A DNA stretch of 64,000 bases from Periplaneta americana (Eukaryota; Arthropoda; Insecta; Blattodea; Blattidae). The notes under the pieces were generated by a model that had not been told where the DNA came from, ran no database searches, and saw nothing but the letters and a program-made list of their open reading frames with translations. Below are positions 34,345 through 45,684 of this stretch, piece by piece. The stretch spans positions 156,367,955-156,431,954 of the forward strand of contig NC_091122.1 of assembly GCF_040183065.1 (NCBI RefSeq), written 5' to 3'. The position numbers and the translations under genes are program-made. The stretch's first letter is position 1. Every line of letters begins with the position of its first letter.

Positions 34345-35290
34345 AATCTTACTTACTTACTTACAAATGGCTTTTAAGGAACCCGAAGGTTCATTGCCGC
34401 CCTCACATAAGCCCGCCAGCAGTCCCTATCCTGTGCAAGATTAATCCAGTCTCTATCATCATACCCCACCTCCCTCAAATCCATTTTAATATTATCCTCC
34501 CATCTACGTCTCGGCCTCCCTAAAGGTCTTTTTCCCTCCGGTCTCCCAACTAACACTCTATATGCATTTCTGGATTCGCCCATACGTGCTACATGCCCTG
34601 CCCATCTCAAACGTCTGGATTTAATGTTCCTAATTATGTCAGGTGAAGAATACAATGCGTGCAGTTCTCTGTTGTGTAACTTTCTCCATTCTCCTGTAAC
34701 TTCATCCCGCTTAGCCCCAAATATTTTCCTTAGCACCTTATTCTCAAACACCCTGAACCTATGTTCCTCTCTCAGAGTGAGAGTCCAAGTTTCACAACCA
34801 TACAGAAGAACCGGTAATATAACTGTTTTATAAATTCTAACTTTCAGATTTTTGGACAGCAGACTGGATGATAAGAGCTTCTCAACCGAATAATAACACG
34901 CATTTCCCATATTTATTCTGCGTTTAATTTCCTCCTGAGTGTCATTTATATTTGTTACTGTTGCTCCAAGATATTTGAATTTTTCCACCTCTTCGAAGGA
35001 TAAATCTCCAATTTTTATATTTCCATTTCGTACAATATTCTGGTCACGAGACATAATCATATACTTTGTCTTTTCGGGATTTACTTCCAAACCGATCGCT
35101 CTACTTGCTTCAAGTAAAATTTCCGTGTTTTCCCTAATCGTTTGTGTATTTTCTCCTAACATATTCACGTCATCCGCATAGACAAGAAGCTGATGTAACC
35201 CATTCAATTCCAAACCCTGCCTGTTATCCTGAACTTTCCTAATGGCATATTCTAGAGCGAAGTTAAAAAGTAAAGGTGATAGTGCATCTT
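34345..35290 (-). pseudogene. LINE reverse-transcriptase C-terminal fragment, (TAAG)n tail
   Basis: About 305 codons open on the minus strand, from about 35290 to a stop at 34374, with no internal stop. It begins [20 protein letters not shown], has the catalytic YADD box, the [10 protein letters not shown] motif and [11 protein letters not shown]. It ends with [20 protein letters not shown] then [36 protein letters not shown] and [14 protein letters not shown], the C-terminal signature of an abundant insect LINE family. A GTAAGTAAGTAAGTAAG tail follows (34351-34367 on plus). The 5' two-thirds is missing, as in truncated LINE copies. It is recent enough to be free of stops. Confidence 0.8.
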
Positions 35291-35395
35291 ACAAAAAAAA
35301 AAAAACATCTTGATTACACAACTTTTAACACTGTAGCCTTTCACTTCGGAATATGTATGATAAGACTTTCTTCGTTAAATTCTAATGTACCTTGT

Positions 35396-35440
35396 TTATA
35401 TGTTTTGACCTATTTATGGGTCGTCCTCAGAACTGGTCGT
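35396..35440 (-). ncRNA. Hammerhead-like motif, left arm of foldback C (G12 changed)
   Basis: On minus: CTGAGGA (35430-35424), extra C, stem II GACC with GGTC, then AAA where GAA is expected (35406-35404). The core has one essential base changed, so it is probably inactive. Confidence 0.4.
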
Positions 35441-35757
35441 TGTTGGTCTTGGCGCCTCTTGTTTTGTTTCCTGTGAGGGTGTGTTCGTGTGGTATAATGT
35501 AGAGTCAAAGAGTGTGTGTTCTGAAATTGAGTTGTGTGTTGAAAATTTCGTTGGGGTGTGTTTTCGTGTGTCTGTGTATTTCATATTGTTCTAGTTCATG
35601 TCTTCTGGCTTTATGAAATATACAGACACACGAAAACACATCCCAACGAAATTCTCAACACACAACTAAATTTCAGAACACACACTCTTTGACTCTACAT
35701 TATACCAAACGAACACACCCTCACAGGAAACAAAACAAGAGGCGCCAAGACCAACAA

Positions 35758-35808
35758 CGATCAGTTCTGAGTATGACCCATAAATAGGTCGAAACATGTA
35801 AACAAGGT
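35758..35808 (+). ncRNA. Hammerhead-like motif, right arm of foldback C (G8 changed)
   Basis: CTGAGTA 35767-35773 (G8 is T), extra T, stem II GACC (35775-35778) with GGTC (35787-35790), GAA 35791-35793, palindrome ACATGT 35794-35799, A 35800 at the cleavage position, stem I GTT with AAC. It is complementary in its defect to the left-arm copy: together they define one intact consensus. Confidence 0.45.
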
Positions 35809-35879
35809 ACGTTAGAATTTAACACAAGAAAGTCTTATCATACATACTCCGAAAAAAAAAAAATAAAGAAATAACTTAC

Positions 35880-36199
35880 TTGAATCCTGAGAATCACCAC
35901 TAAAATTGGCTTGCTGTGGCTGTGGTGGGTCTATTTCTGGAGCTGGAATAGGAGGAGTCATGTATGGCAGCTCCTGGTTTGCAGATATCCTGCCCGCAAT
36001 AGCTGTTGCGGCCTGAATGTCAGGTACTGAGCCAGGTAGAAGAGTTGCAGTTGGTGTCAGCAGAAGGGAGTTGTGTGAGGAAGACTTCCTTGTTCTTGGA
36101 GGAGGCACAGGATTGGTTGAAGTGCCTGCCTGACTGGATAAAGGCCTCGATGTATTGTCTGCACTGGTGCTTAGATGCAATGATTGAGAATCTTCACTT
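35880..36199 (-). CDS. Host gene, exon -4
   Basis: 320 bp; acceptor ACATGCTTGCAG ahead of 36199 and donor TCAA/GTAAGT at 35880-35879. It encodes SEDSQSLHLSTSADNTSRPL, a proline-rich NPVPPPRTRKSS stretch (a possible SH3 ligand), a low-complexity middle, and LPYMTPPIPAPEIDPPQPQQ ending SQDS. One Tyr motif (PYMTP). The frame enters in phase 2 (CA + A) and leaves in phase 1 (A + AG), both consistent. Confidence 0.7.
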
Positions 36200-36302
36200 C
36201 TGCAAGCATGTCACCACGTTCAGCACTTATCCATAACCACATTTATTTAATTAATCAATAATTTTTGTACGAAATTTACAATCTTACTGTTTTATTAACA
36301 TA

Positions 36303-36420
36303 CAGTAGAACCTCTATTTAACGTTTTTCTGGGGCCAAGGAATATTTAATCTTAAATAGGGATTGACGCTAAAAAGGGGTTTACTACTTTTGCAAAAATG
36401 CAATTTATTTGCAATAAAGC
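36303..36420 (+). mobile_element. Pogo/Tigger-type terminal sequence, single end
   Basis: TA followed by CAGTAGAACCTCTATTTAAC is a typical pogo/Tigger start. I found no matching inverted end nearby, so this is a partial copy. Confidence 0.4.
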
Positions 36421-36554
36421 TACAATAAGTAAATTACGGACAATACTGCACATAAAATGGAAAACAAAAAGGGAAGCTGGGTGCCAATCAAGTCTTCTCA
36501 CCATCTCAGAGATCTTAGCATTTGGACTTTTTTTCCATTTTGCGAATTAAATTA

Positions 36555-38341
36555 CAGTAAAACCCCGATAAGATGCTGTTCAAGGGACCGGGTGTAAAAT
36601 GCGTATTAGGCAGGTATACTAATTTTGACTTATATACAGTATCTATTAGTATTTTTCTTTATTAAAATACATGATTCATGAAAGGTAATACAGTATTACT
36701 CCATTATGTAATTACTGTACTGTACGTCAAGGACATTTACAATATGTACTATACTTAATTCTTTCGGAAAAAAAAAAAAGTCATTTATAGTTGTTTGCCA
36801 GGTGCATGTTCTCCAAGTCCTCATGTTTACCACACTTCAGTTTCTGCGAGTACATCCTCCCGACATCGCAGCTGTAGTGATTGAGTCGCGATTTTTTATT
36901 ATCGTCCTTAATGTCGATGATGGGATTCCTAACGCATCAGGGAGTTGTTTCTGAGTAAGAGTACTGTTCTCATCGTACTTTCGTAAGATTTACAATTTTT
37001 CCGACACAGAAAGGCCTTTTCGTTTAACACTCAATGTAATCACATTGACAGACACTTCAATACACAAAAGGACAACAAACTGCCCAGCAAAAATTTCCAG
37101 AATTTTATTACGGCCGAGTAAGGAATGCTGTTTGAGAGAGAGGGTTAGCAAGTGGGTGGGTTACTGTAACTGTATGTAGGCTTTAATCGCACAGATAAGG
37201 AGTCGAATAAGAGAGCGTAACAAGAGGGTGGGGGAGGGGCGAATGCTAGTCACGAAAGTTAGGCTTGCTCTTTTATTCGTAGGGGAAGATGGGAGGATAT
37301 AATAATTCATAATTAATAAAAATAATCAGACCCACATAAATAATTTATTTTATAATTATGAAATCACTATGAGTCATGGATCATATTCGCTTATCAGATG
37401 TAGAAGTTCGATATAATATAACAAACACGACCAACAAAACAGTTTATTTAGTTTTTTCGACCCTGCCAACCAATGCATATTGTTGTATTGAGCTGCACTG
37501 AACGAGCGCACATATTCTCTATAATGTCTGTCTTCTCTTGAATAGTCCTTCGGGAAAATGGATTTAATAATAAGGTTTCAATAACACACAATTCCGAACT
37601 CATTGTAAGAATTAATAATATATGCAGCAGCTAACATATGCATTCCACTCATACAATTACATTGCACTCGAAAATCACAGCCCATTCCCGCTGTCAATAC
37701 TGCTCTGTGTAACGTTAAATAGTCGTTGGTGTAGCTCTTGGACCAGAGCTTCAAACAACACATAACAGTAGCATGTGCGCCTAGGACGGACTAAGGAGGA
37801 AGGCACTTGCGCGCGTATCATATTCTCGATATTTCTACGTCTTTCCTGTAGCTCCGAGAAACGAGCAAGCGTTGCGATACTTGCGGTGTGCAACCTGCGG
37901 ATGGTATTACGCCTATACAGTATTCCAAAAATCAAAATAAATTTTAATGTACGTAACGCCATTTTGAGAAATACACATTCTACGAAAATATTGGGCTTGC
38001 GCAGCAAGCATAGCATGCCCTGAGAAATCGCCCCTGGGGTGGGGTATACTAAGGTATGAAGTATGAAGGTTTAAATGCGCAGGTAAAGGGTCGAATACCA
38101 ATACTTTTCAGGTTAATGGCACCAGTGAGTTCAATGACCAAGACGTTTCATTGCTGATACACTACATTGCTGAAAATTACATCGAAAATATTCCACAAAA
38201 TCAGCATATTATATGGGACTTGAGCGCAACAAATGGGTATTTTATAAAGGCGTTATATATGAAATGTGCAGGGACTGGACAAAAAACGCGTATTACACAG
38301 AATAGCGTAATAAGCGGGCTAGTTTTATCGAGGTTTTACTG
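36555..38341. mobile_element. Pogo-like element with TA duplication
   Basis: CAGTAAAACCCCGATAAGAT (36555) and the inverted end TATCGAGGTTTTACTG (38341) are flanked by TA on both sides. At 1787 bp it has room for a transposase, of which only an N-terminal relic on the minus strand is readable. It lies in the intron between 36200 and 38847. Confidence 0.75.
36790..37066 (-). pseudogene. Pogo/Tigger transposase N-terminal helix-turn-helix relic
   Basis: Minus-strand reading (allowing one in-frame stop) gives KRKGLSVSEKL, ILRKYDENSTLTQKQL and ALGIPSSTLRTIIKNRDSI. This is the CENP-B-N/psq-type DNA-binding helix-turn-helix of pogo-family transposases, which binds the terminal repeats. The catalytic DDE part is not recognisable downstream. 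Stops and frame changes make it dead. Confidence 0.65.
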
Positions 38342-38847
38342 TAACTTTTTCCACGAGCGAAAGCATTTTCCTTTTCACGATTATTGTTTTCTATTATATG
38401 TACAGTAATGGTGAAAAATTCCATCTCTTCACTGTAGTAGTGCTGACACCACACACCTCAGCAAGCACAACAAAGGCAAGAAGTAATTGTCATGCATGAA
38501 TGGCTGTTACATCCATCACTGAATGTGATTGGTTCTCGAAAAGGACAGGAATTAGCAGATGAATAGGAATGCAGTTTCATGTTGAAGTGGTGAGGGAGAG
38601 GGAATCAAGTCTGGTGAGGCAGCAGCATTGCCAAGTCATTGATTCTTAAAAAAGATTACATTTTACGCGTTTAATTGAGAAGAGTTTAGGGCAGAAGATG
38701 ATATCAGCTGACAGACGACATTAAGATATATGGATCATATGAGAAGAGAAAGAGGAAGCCAGAAAATAGGAAAGATTGGAGAAAGCTGGGTTTGCAGTGG
38801 AAGACCTGCCCTTGGCCAGAACACTGAATGAATAAAACAGAACTTAC

Positions 38848-38944
38848 TGCAAAGAGGCTCGATGGTTCAAATTCCCCTGAGTCATATCATAAATAGCCGC
38901 ATCCATCTCATGACTAGCTCCCACTTGTGCATATGGATGTTCAC
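38848..38944 (-). CDS. Host gene, exon -5
   Basis: 97 bp; acceptor CTTCTTTTCAG ahead of 38944, donor TGCA/GTAAGT at 38848-38847. It encodes EHPYAQVGASHEMDAAIYDM followed by TQGNLNHRASL. Tyr motifs PYAQV and IYDM. Phases 1 and 2 match the neighbours (A + GT, CA + A). Confidence 0.65.
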
Positions 38945-39699
38945 CTGAAAAGAAGTGTATGACGTGAATATAAATGACATTAGGAAAACACACAGAAACC
39001 AAAGTTCAATGTAAAATGGTGTCATTCATTAGGCATACTTTCTCATTATACATAAGATAGCAAGTGAATTAACCACTAGGTTAAGTAAAGGTTACAGGTT
39101 TGTCAATGTGTCCAAGATCACAAAGGCACAATATCTCCACTTCTGGAAATCTCTATATGCTCTACTATCCATCCAACTCAAGAATGAAATCTGATATCAA
39201 CAAATGCATGTATTGTAATGTCTCATGATTGGCTGTCTACCACAGTACACCTCTTGGCATAAAAAATATAGTCCAATATCATATTTTATCATTTATTTTT
39301 CACTTTCAAATAGATGTTATAAAATAATAAAATATGTGATAAATAAATAATTATATTCTAATTTCAAATATATTTGTCATAAGATTACATCATTCATTAC
39401 ACAGTGGGATAGGCTGCGATACCTTACAGATATGCTCAATATCTTACTATAATAATACCGGACAACTGTATACTAGCAGCATTGATGTGAGTGCGAAATA
39501 TCGCGGACCTGACATCTAGTGAAGCGGTGTGGAATTACGTCCAAAAATACAAATATTAACATAGTGAGAATCGGACTATTGTTTAAAACAATGTGGAATA
39601 ATATACGAGACACTTAAGAAATGTTGAATAGTATTTAATGTAACATTATTATTTTGTATCAAAGCTGTATATTACGAGAAATATTGCATACTTCGTATT
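38945..39699. other. Intron sequence, no feature recognised
   Basis: AT-rich intron. No exon or repeat supported. Confidence 0.4.
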
Positions 39700-40060
39700 A
39701 CTTATTGGCTTTTAAGGAACCCGGAGGTTCATTGCTGCCCTCACATAAGCCTGCCATTGGTCCCTATCCCGAGCAAGATTACATCATATCGCACCTCCCT
39801 CAAATCCATTTTAATATTATATTCCCATCTATGTCTCGGTCTCCCCAAAGGTCTTTTTTCCTCCGGCCTCCCAACTAACACTCTATATGCATTTCTGGAT
39901 TTGTCCATACGTGCTACATCTTAAACATCTAGATTTAATGTTCCTAATTATGTCAGGTGAAGAATACAATGCATGCAGTTCTGTGTTGTGTAACTTTCTC
40001 CATTCTCATTCATCCCTCTTAGCCTCAAATACTTTCCTAAGAACCAACATGGGACTTCTT
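39700..40060 (-). mobile_element. LINE 3' fragment, same family as 34345-35290
   Basis: Closely follows the 34374-34720 sequence (GCTTTTAAGGAACCC.GAGGTTCATTGC, AACTAACACTCTATATGCATTTCTGGAT) with deletions and frame breaks. It is a 5'-truncated, decayed copy in the same orientation. Confidence 0.75.
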
Positions 40061-40476
40061 TAAAAATTGTTATCAACTGGAGACAATTGAAATTATGGGC
40101 CAATTCACTGGAAGCTAGGGAACAATAACAAAATATTTCTTTTAATTTTTGTGGACAATTTAATTTATCAATAACAATCTGTAAAAAAATTACACTTATG
40201 TCCCTTACGTTATCTATTCAGATTTTCAAATATAATTTATTTATATAACAACAGCGCATAATTTCAATTATTTATAATTCTGTTATATGTACTTTAAATT
40301 CGTGTTTATGTTCTTCTTTTATTATTTAAAATTATTACATTTTGTTAGGTATACTTCATCATTTTAGACAGGCCATTCTGTGGTAAAGTTTATAAATTAG
40401 AGATGAATAAATACAAATAAATAAATAAATGACTAACAATGGAAATTAATGTCACTACCACTAAATTCACATATTA

Positions 40477-42514
40477 CGAGTGTCAGCCAAATATAAACCG
40501 AACTTTTTTTCACCTACTCCTTATTAAATTAATATTTTTTAAATGTTCACAAGTTATTCTTCTGCACAATTTCTGTTAACATTTAAACATTTTCGCCATC
40601 AGACTGACAGTTTTTTATTCCTTATTACAGCACGCAGAGTGATGTGTTTGAAGCTGATTTATTCCACTGCTTCATCATTTTTGGATCATTGTTCATGCAA
40701 TGCCTCCTTCAGTGATCCAAACAAATGGTAATCAAATGGTGCTAAATCGGGGCTGCAAGGCAGATGTTCGATGAAGTCCAGTGGATTTGCCTTAATTTAT
40801 TTTGTTAGGGCAGCATTTTTAGGTCGAGCACTGTTGTGCAGAAGCAACACACATCTCTTTTGGACCAATAGGTTGCCTTGACTTTGTCCAGCAGTTGACA
40901 GAAGTGTTGTTGTTGTTTTCTAATGCCAGGCGTTTGACAATAAAGTCATTTGACCTCTTGCACTCCAATATTTTTCAAAGATATTATCATGGCCAGCCAC
41001 TGAAGCACAGATTTAGTTAGGAGACTGATATATTCCAATTCTATGCAGGTGTTTGGCCAAACAATCATGGCCTGTTGCCAATCTAAATGCAGCTACAGAC
41101 GATTTTTGTGGTAAATCGGGAACTGTGGATTATGATGCAGAGAGTTCCATTTTTTCTCTTGAGATTGTGTTATCAAATTTTGTTTGTTGAAGTCTAAGTA
41201 TGTAGATTTAATAAATCTTTTCACAGAGTAATACGTAGATTAAGTAACAGGTCTGTAAGTAGCAGTGCTGCCCTTCTTTGCTAAAGCATCCGCATTCTTG
41301 TTTCCCAGGATTCCACAGTGGGATGGTATCCATTGGAATACAATTCTTTTATTGAGTGATATTAATTGAGAGAGCATTTTAGTTATTTCTGCTGTTTGAG
41401 AGGAAGTTATGTGTTTAGAGACGATTGATAGAATAGCTGCTTTGGAGTCCAACAATATAACTGCATTCTTAAATTTATTGATGTAGCATAGAAGATTCCT
41501 GAGACTTTCACTTATTGCAATGATTTCTCCAACAAAACTTGTTGTTCCATACCCAAGAGATCTATAAAGTGAGAAGAGACAGCACGTAACACCTGCACCG
41601 GCACCTTGTTCTCTGGAATCAAGGATCCGTCAGTGTATAAATGAAGCCAGTTTTGTGGAAGGTACCTAATATTAATTGTCTCTAAAGACAATTGTTTTAG
41701 TATTTCAGTGTTTACTGAAGTAGGCAGTATTAACTGTCCCTTGTTCATGGAGAAAATCGACATACACAATTCCTTTGCAATCTCAAAACACAGTGGAAAG
41801 AACCTTACTGGCAAACAACCAAGTTTTGGACTGGTTCATCTTTTCTTTATCATTCCATACTGGTCTGCTTTGACTTGGGTATAATGATGCATCCATGACT
41901 CATTACAGGTGAGTATGCAATTAAAAAATGCTTCCTCCTCTGCTTTGTATTGATTGAACAGTCTGAGAAATTTCAACTCAGGCAAACTTACAATCTGCAT
42001 TCAAGAGATGTGGAAACAGCCATTCTGAATTATGATTGCACACTGCCATGGCTTATCCCAATTTATTTAGAAATTCCGTCCACTTTCACAACTGGTCACC
42101 TTTTAAGTCTTAGAACTGCTCAAACATTGTCTGGCTTAATGCTGTTTTCAGGCAATGCAGATACGTCAAGTTTTGCACATTCTTACGTACACAGTGAATG
42201 CCTTATGCCATGAAAACATTTGCGCCTTTGATAATGTTTAATTCCCGAACTGTTGACGTAATCTTTGCAAAATCTCGGGTTAGTTTCACGTTTTCATTCG
42301 TTAAAAACTTAATTATAATGGACTGTTCAATGACATTAGGTACTGCTTGTTCACTCATTGTGCTAGCTATTGAAGAAACGAACGGCGAACAGGAGATGAT
42401 TTGCATGGCAAACAGGGATTCTAGACATGCCCACTAATATCCCAACTTCATCTCAGCTGAGTACATTTGTTCACTCAGTATAGGATAAAAAGTTCGGTTT
42501 ATATTTGACCTTCG
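40477..42514 (-). mobile_element. Mariner relic with TA duplication, split by a LINE fragment
   Basis: The ends CGAGTGTCAGCCAAATATAA (40477) and TTATATTTGACCTTCG (42514) are inverted, sharing AAATATAAACCGAAC, and are flanked by TA on both sides. On the minus strand decayed transposase pieces are visible: an N-terminal segment at 42406-42203, TCNESWMHHYTQ (first catalytic region) at about 41900-41870, FCQLLDKVKA at about 40925, LLHNSARPKNAA and CSPDLAPFDYHLFGSLKEAL (last catalytic region) at about 40850-40690. Many stops. A LINE piece separates the first and later catalytic regions. The mariner begins only 29 bp from the donor of the exon at 42544. Confidence 0.8.
40905..41830 (-). pseudogene. 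LINE fragment with RNase H domain, inside the mariner
   Basis: Minus-strand frames give an RNase H domain: LHLYTDGS (first Asp), a lost middle with an EIIAISESLRN-like Glu segment near 41520, LDSKAAILSI (Asp), and IPSHCGILGNKNADALAKKG (His/Asn/Asp). After it comes AAFRLATGHDCLAKHLHRIG, the post-RNase H region of I/R1/Jockey-related LINEs. The 3' end carries (AAC)n (AACAACAACAAC near 40905-40918). A frameshift near 41480 breaks it. Mariner sequence resumes on both sides, so it inserted after the mariner. Confidence 0.7.
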
Positions 42515-42543
42515 TACATAATATAATTGTCTTTGGTGCATAC

Positions 42544-42705
42544 TTCGTAATTTGTCATATGGATGCTCTGCTTTGAGACGAGCATATGGAGAGAAACTGT
42601 CATCAGTCTGGCTCAGAGAACTGTGCTCACTGCTTTTACTCTCATCTGTTGTACCATCTTGTGTAGAGCGCTTTTTACTTGTCCGAGATGTTCTTGCTGA
42701 AGAAA
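42544..42705 (-). CDS. Host gene, exon -6
   Basis: 162 bp with donor A/GTATGC at 42544-42543. Two acceptors nine bases apart are both in frame: TTTGTAG ahead of 42705 and TTTCTTCAG ahead of 42696, so SSA-type residues at the junction may be optional. It encodes RTSRTSKKRSTQDGTTDESK then SEHSSLSQTDDSF and SPYARLKAEHPYDKLR. Tyr motifs PYARL and PYDKL. It joins downstream through A + GT and upstream through G + TT (or CA). Confidence 0.65.
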
Positions 42706-42889
42706 CTACAAACAAAGGAAATGCAGAGAAAATTTATTTTCATTGTTGCTACTAGTGATAATAAAATGGTAGTATTTTATACAATAAATGCAATAATTTC
42801 AACAAGTGTTATAATTTTTGTTACGAATACAAATAATTAAACCAGAACTAATGCAATTTCATGCTTAATAATAGCATTACACTGATTCC

Positions 42890-43872
42890 ATATGCACAAA
42901 GCCAGAAACAAAATTTGGCCCATCTGAATATTTATATGTAGTAAGAATTAAGAATGACTTCGAGTATAGTTGAGTCGATGTGATGCCGGTTAAGAATGTT
43001 TTAAGCCTGGTTGACAAGACTCGAAATGCAAGAAAAGTCACAAGGACTAGACAATGCAGCTGTTAAACCCCCCGCTGTTTTGTAAGTGGTGGTTAAGAGG
43101 TTTAAAGACCCTTAGCACTAACTGATGGAAGTACTGAATGTAAGAATGGCAAGTATAAGGAGTGGGGGCATGGCTTGCATGTTTATAAACTATACCGACT
43201 AAAAATATTAGCTATTACTACATACGAATCCTAGCTCTATTTATGAGTCCTGCAATGTAAACTGGCTCTTTTTGTAGAATTTATCATACAATTTAATTAC
43301 AATCCTCCTATGTAGTTCAGATAGTAGCATTTCTAGTTACAAACTCAGTGGAACTGCTTTGATTCCAGGCAGAGAAATTGTAATTTAATACAATGCCATC
43401 GAAACTTTAATGCAGTCATTGTCTTGTGTTTGTGCTATGCTGGATCATGCTTTGAGTTGCAATATGCTTATAATATGATCACTAGAGCTAGGATTCGTAT
43501 GTAGTAAAAGCTAATATTTTTAATCGGTATAGTTTATAAACATGCAAGCCATGCTCTCCCACTCCTTATACTTGCCATTCTTGTCATTCAGTACTTCCAT
43601 TAGTTAGTGCTAAGGGTCTTTAATTCTCTTAACCACCACATACAAAACAGCGAGGGGTTTAAAAGCTGCATTGTCTAGTCCTTGTGACTCTACTTGCATT
43701 TCGAGTCTTGTCAACCAGGCTTAAAACCTTCTTAACTGGCATCACATCGACTCAACTATACTCGACGTCATTCTTAACTCTTACTACATATAAATCATAT
43801 CTCTAGTTATAACTGGAGTTTTAAAAATTCAGGTGGCCTAAATTTTGTTTCTGAGTCTGTACAAGTCAGAAG
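42890..43872. repeat. Large palindrome, arms about 350 bp
   Basis: Left arm about 42890-43250 and right arm about 43480-43872 are inverted copies, about 90% alike, for example AGACTCGAAATGCAAG against CTTGCATTTCGAGTCT and TTGCATGTTTATAAACTATA against its complement at 43528. The spacer is about 230 bp. No coding sequence; no hammerhead-like core was found. Confidence 0.85.
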
Positions 43873-44531
43873 TTTTTCAGTTTCAGTAATGTTGGAAATG
43901 ATTTTTGTGTTGCAGCATTAATATACTTTCTCTACACTTCGTATAATGAGAAAGTAATAATAAGATAGTGTGAAACTATTAACCTATTTCTAGTACACTA
44001 CCATTTTATGCAGGTTCCACAGGACCTCAAATGTCACAGTCATTTTTAGGTTTCTTTTTTATATTTCACATGCAATTTTCTATCACGTTATGCCTATATA
44101 TTGTATTGTCCATGGTACAGGCAGCTATGTTAGTATCAAGGTTATCAGCTCAGAGTTATGTCACGTTTGTTTTTCATTACATGTTGTGTTGCTGCATAAT
44201 CATAGAGAGTGTTTTCTTACGATTCACATACATGTGCTAACACAGTTAGCAAGTAGAAGTTCAAAGACAATTTCAAGAAAGACCCTGGTGATAAGTTCTA
44301 AGTCATATAAGTTCATATTTTCTCAATTCTGCATCCATCTCGCCTACAAACAGAATCACTGAATTGCAGTTCTTGCTCTGTAGTAATTTGATATCCAATA
44401 ATTTCGTGATCTTCCATGGAAATTCTCCAGGTGATAAGTAGAGTCATCCAGTCATTCTTTGCTGTAGACCAGTGGTTCTCAACTTTTGAGAGACTGCATA
44501 AGATAAGATGGGGTCTGGTCCCAACAAATTT

Positions 44532-45180
44532 ACTTGTAAATGCCTTTCCAATTTTTGTAAAGTTCATACATTTAACTAACAAAAAAAAATAATAATTAAA
44601 TATGGCGTAAAGAGTATTAGTTCGCTACGAAAACGGTGTGACATGTTGACAAATAATTTAACTCATTATCAATCACGGGATTAATGAAATTTTGTAGTAT
44701 TTGTAGTTTCTTCAATCCAACATCATAAATTAATTTATGCTAATTTTCATCGACTTTCTGACCACCAAAAACTTGACACAACAAAAATTGATAACAGTGA
44801 TAACTGTATTATTACAATGATTTTAATGATGTTTCTTTGAAAAAAAAAAAAGGTAACTTGTAAATGCCTTTCAAATTTTTCTAAAGTTCATACATTTAAC
44901 CAACAAAAAATATTAATAATCAAATATGGTGTAAAGAATATTAGTTCGCTACAAAAACTGTGTGACATGACAAATGATTTAATTCATTATTAATCACTGG
45001 ATTAATGAAATATTGTAGCATATTGTAGTTTCTTCAATCCAACATCATAAATTAATTTATGCTAATTTTCATCGACATATTATCCCTTTCTGACCACCAA
45101 AAACTTGACACAAAAATTGATAACATCGATAACTGTATTATTACATTGATTTTAATTATGTTTCTTTGAAAAAGAAAAGG
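44532..45180. repeat. 324-bp tandem duplication inside the hAT element
   Basis: The segment from ACTTGTAAATGCCTTTCC to TGTTTCTTTGAAAA is present twice in direct orientation (starts 44532 and 44856), about 90% alike. Confidence 0.9.
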
Positions 45181-45483
45181 TAATGGAAGAAAGATGTCAA
45201 TATGTTGGCAAAACACTTATCATACATACATACGACAAATGTTTTATATGCAGTGTATGTAATTTTGTGTATAAAAATATATGAATATGTCAATTCTAAA
45301 CAATAGTCCTAATGCTAATTAATATTATGAATTAACGCAGCACATTAACGCAGTAATAATTATGAGTTATTGCAAAAGTTAATCTTTATGTTTAGTTTCT
45401 TTTATTTTTATTACACCTGAGAATTTTTAAAGATTTAGTGAGGCTAGTGAGCCTTTTGTTGCTGTTTTCTGTCCGTTAGCTTA

Positions 45484-45684
45484 TTAATTCTGTGATGAAT
45501 TGAAGTGATAGCCAAATGGAGACAGAAAGTTCCAGGCAGTTTCTCTGTTTCGTTTTAAGCACAGCATGGCAGAAAATGCAGTTTCACAAAGATATGTGGT
45601 GGAAAAACAAAGAAGAAATCTGATTGATGTGTCATGTAAGTTTGAATAGACACTACCTGGATCTGTGCTTTTTGATATAGTCAT
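45484..45684 (-). pseudogene. hAT transposase C-terminal dimerisation relic
   Basis: A minus-strand frame contains TTYLCETAFSAMLCLKRNRE, matching the TYLCE..FS.L...K...R motif of the hAT C-terminal dimerisation domain. The rest of the transposase is not readable. Confidence 0.7.

Larger units (their letters stand above)
35347..35851. mobile_element. Foldback element with hammerhead-like arms (C)
   Basis: Two arms of about 235 bp around a spacer of about 30 bp (near 35590-35615), for example CACACGAAAACACATCCCAA against TTGGGGTGTGTTTTCGTGTG. The right end lies 29 bp from the 5' splice site of the exon at 35880. Arms are about 93% alike. Confidence 0.85.

Noticed and set aside
42890..43872. 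Hammerhead core in the large palindrome
   Set aside because: I found no CTGANGA followed by a stem and GAA in either arm.
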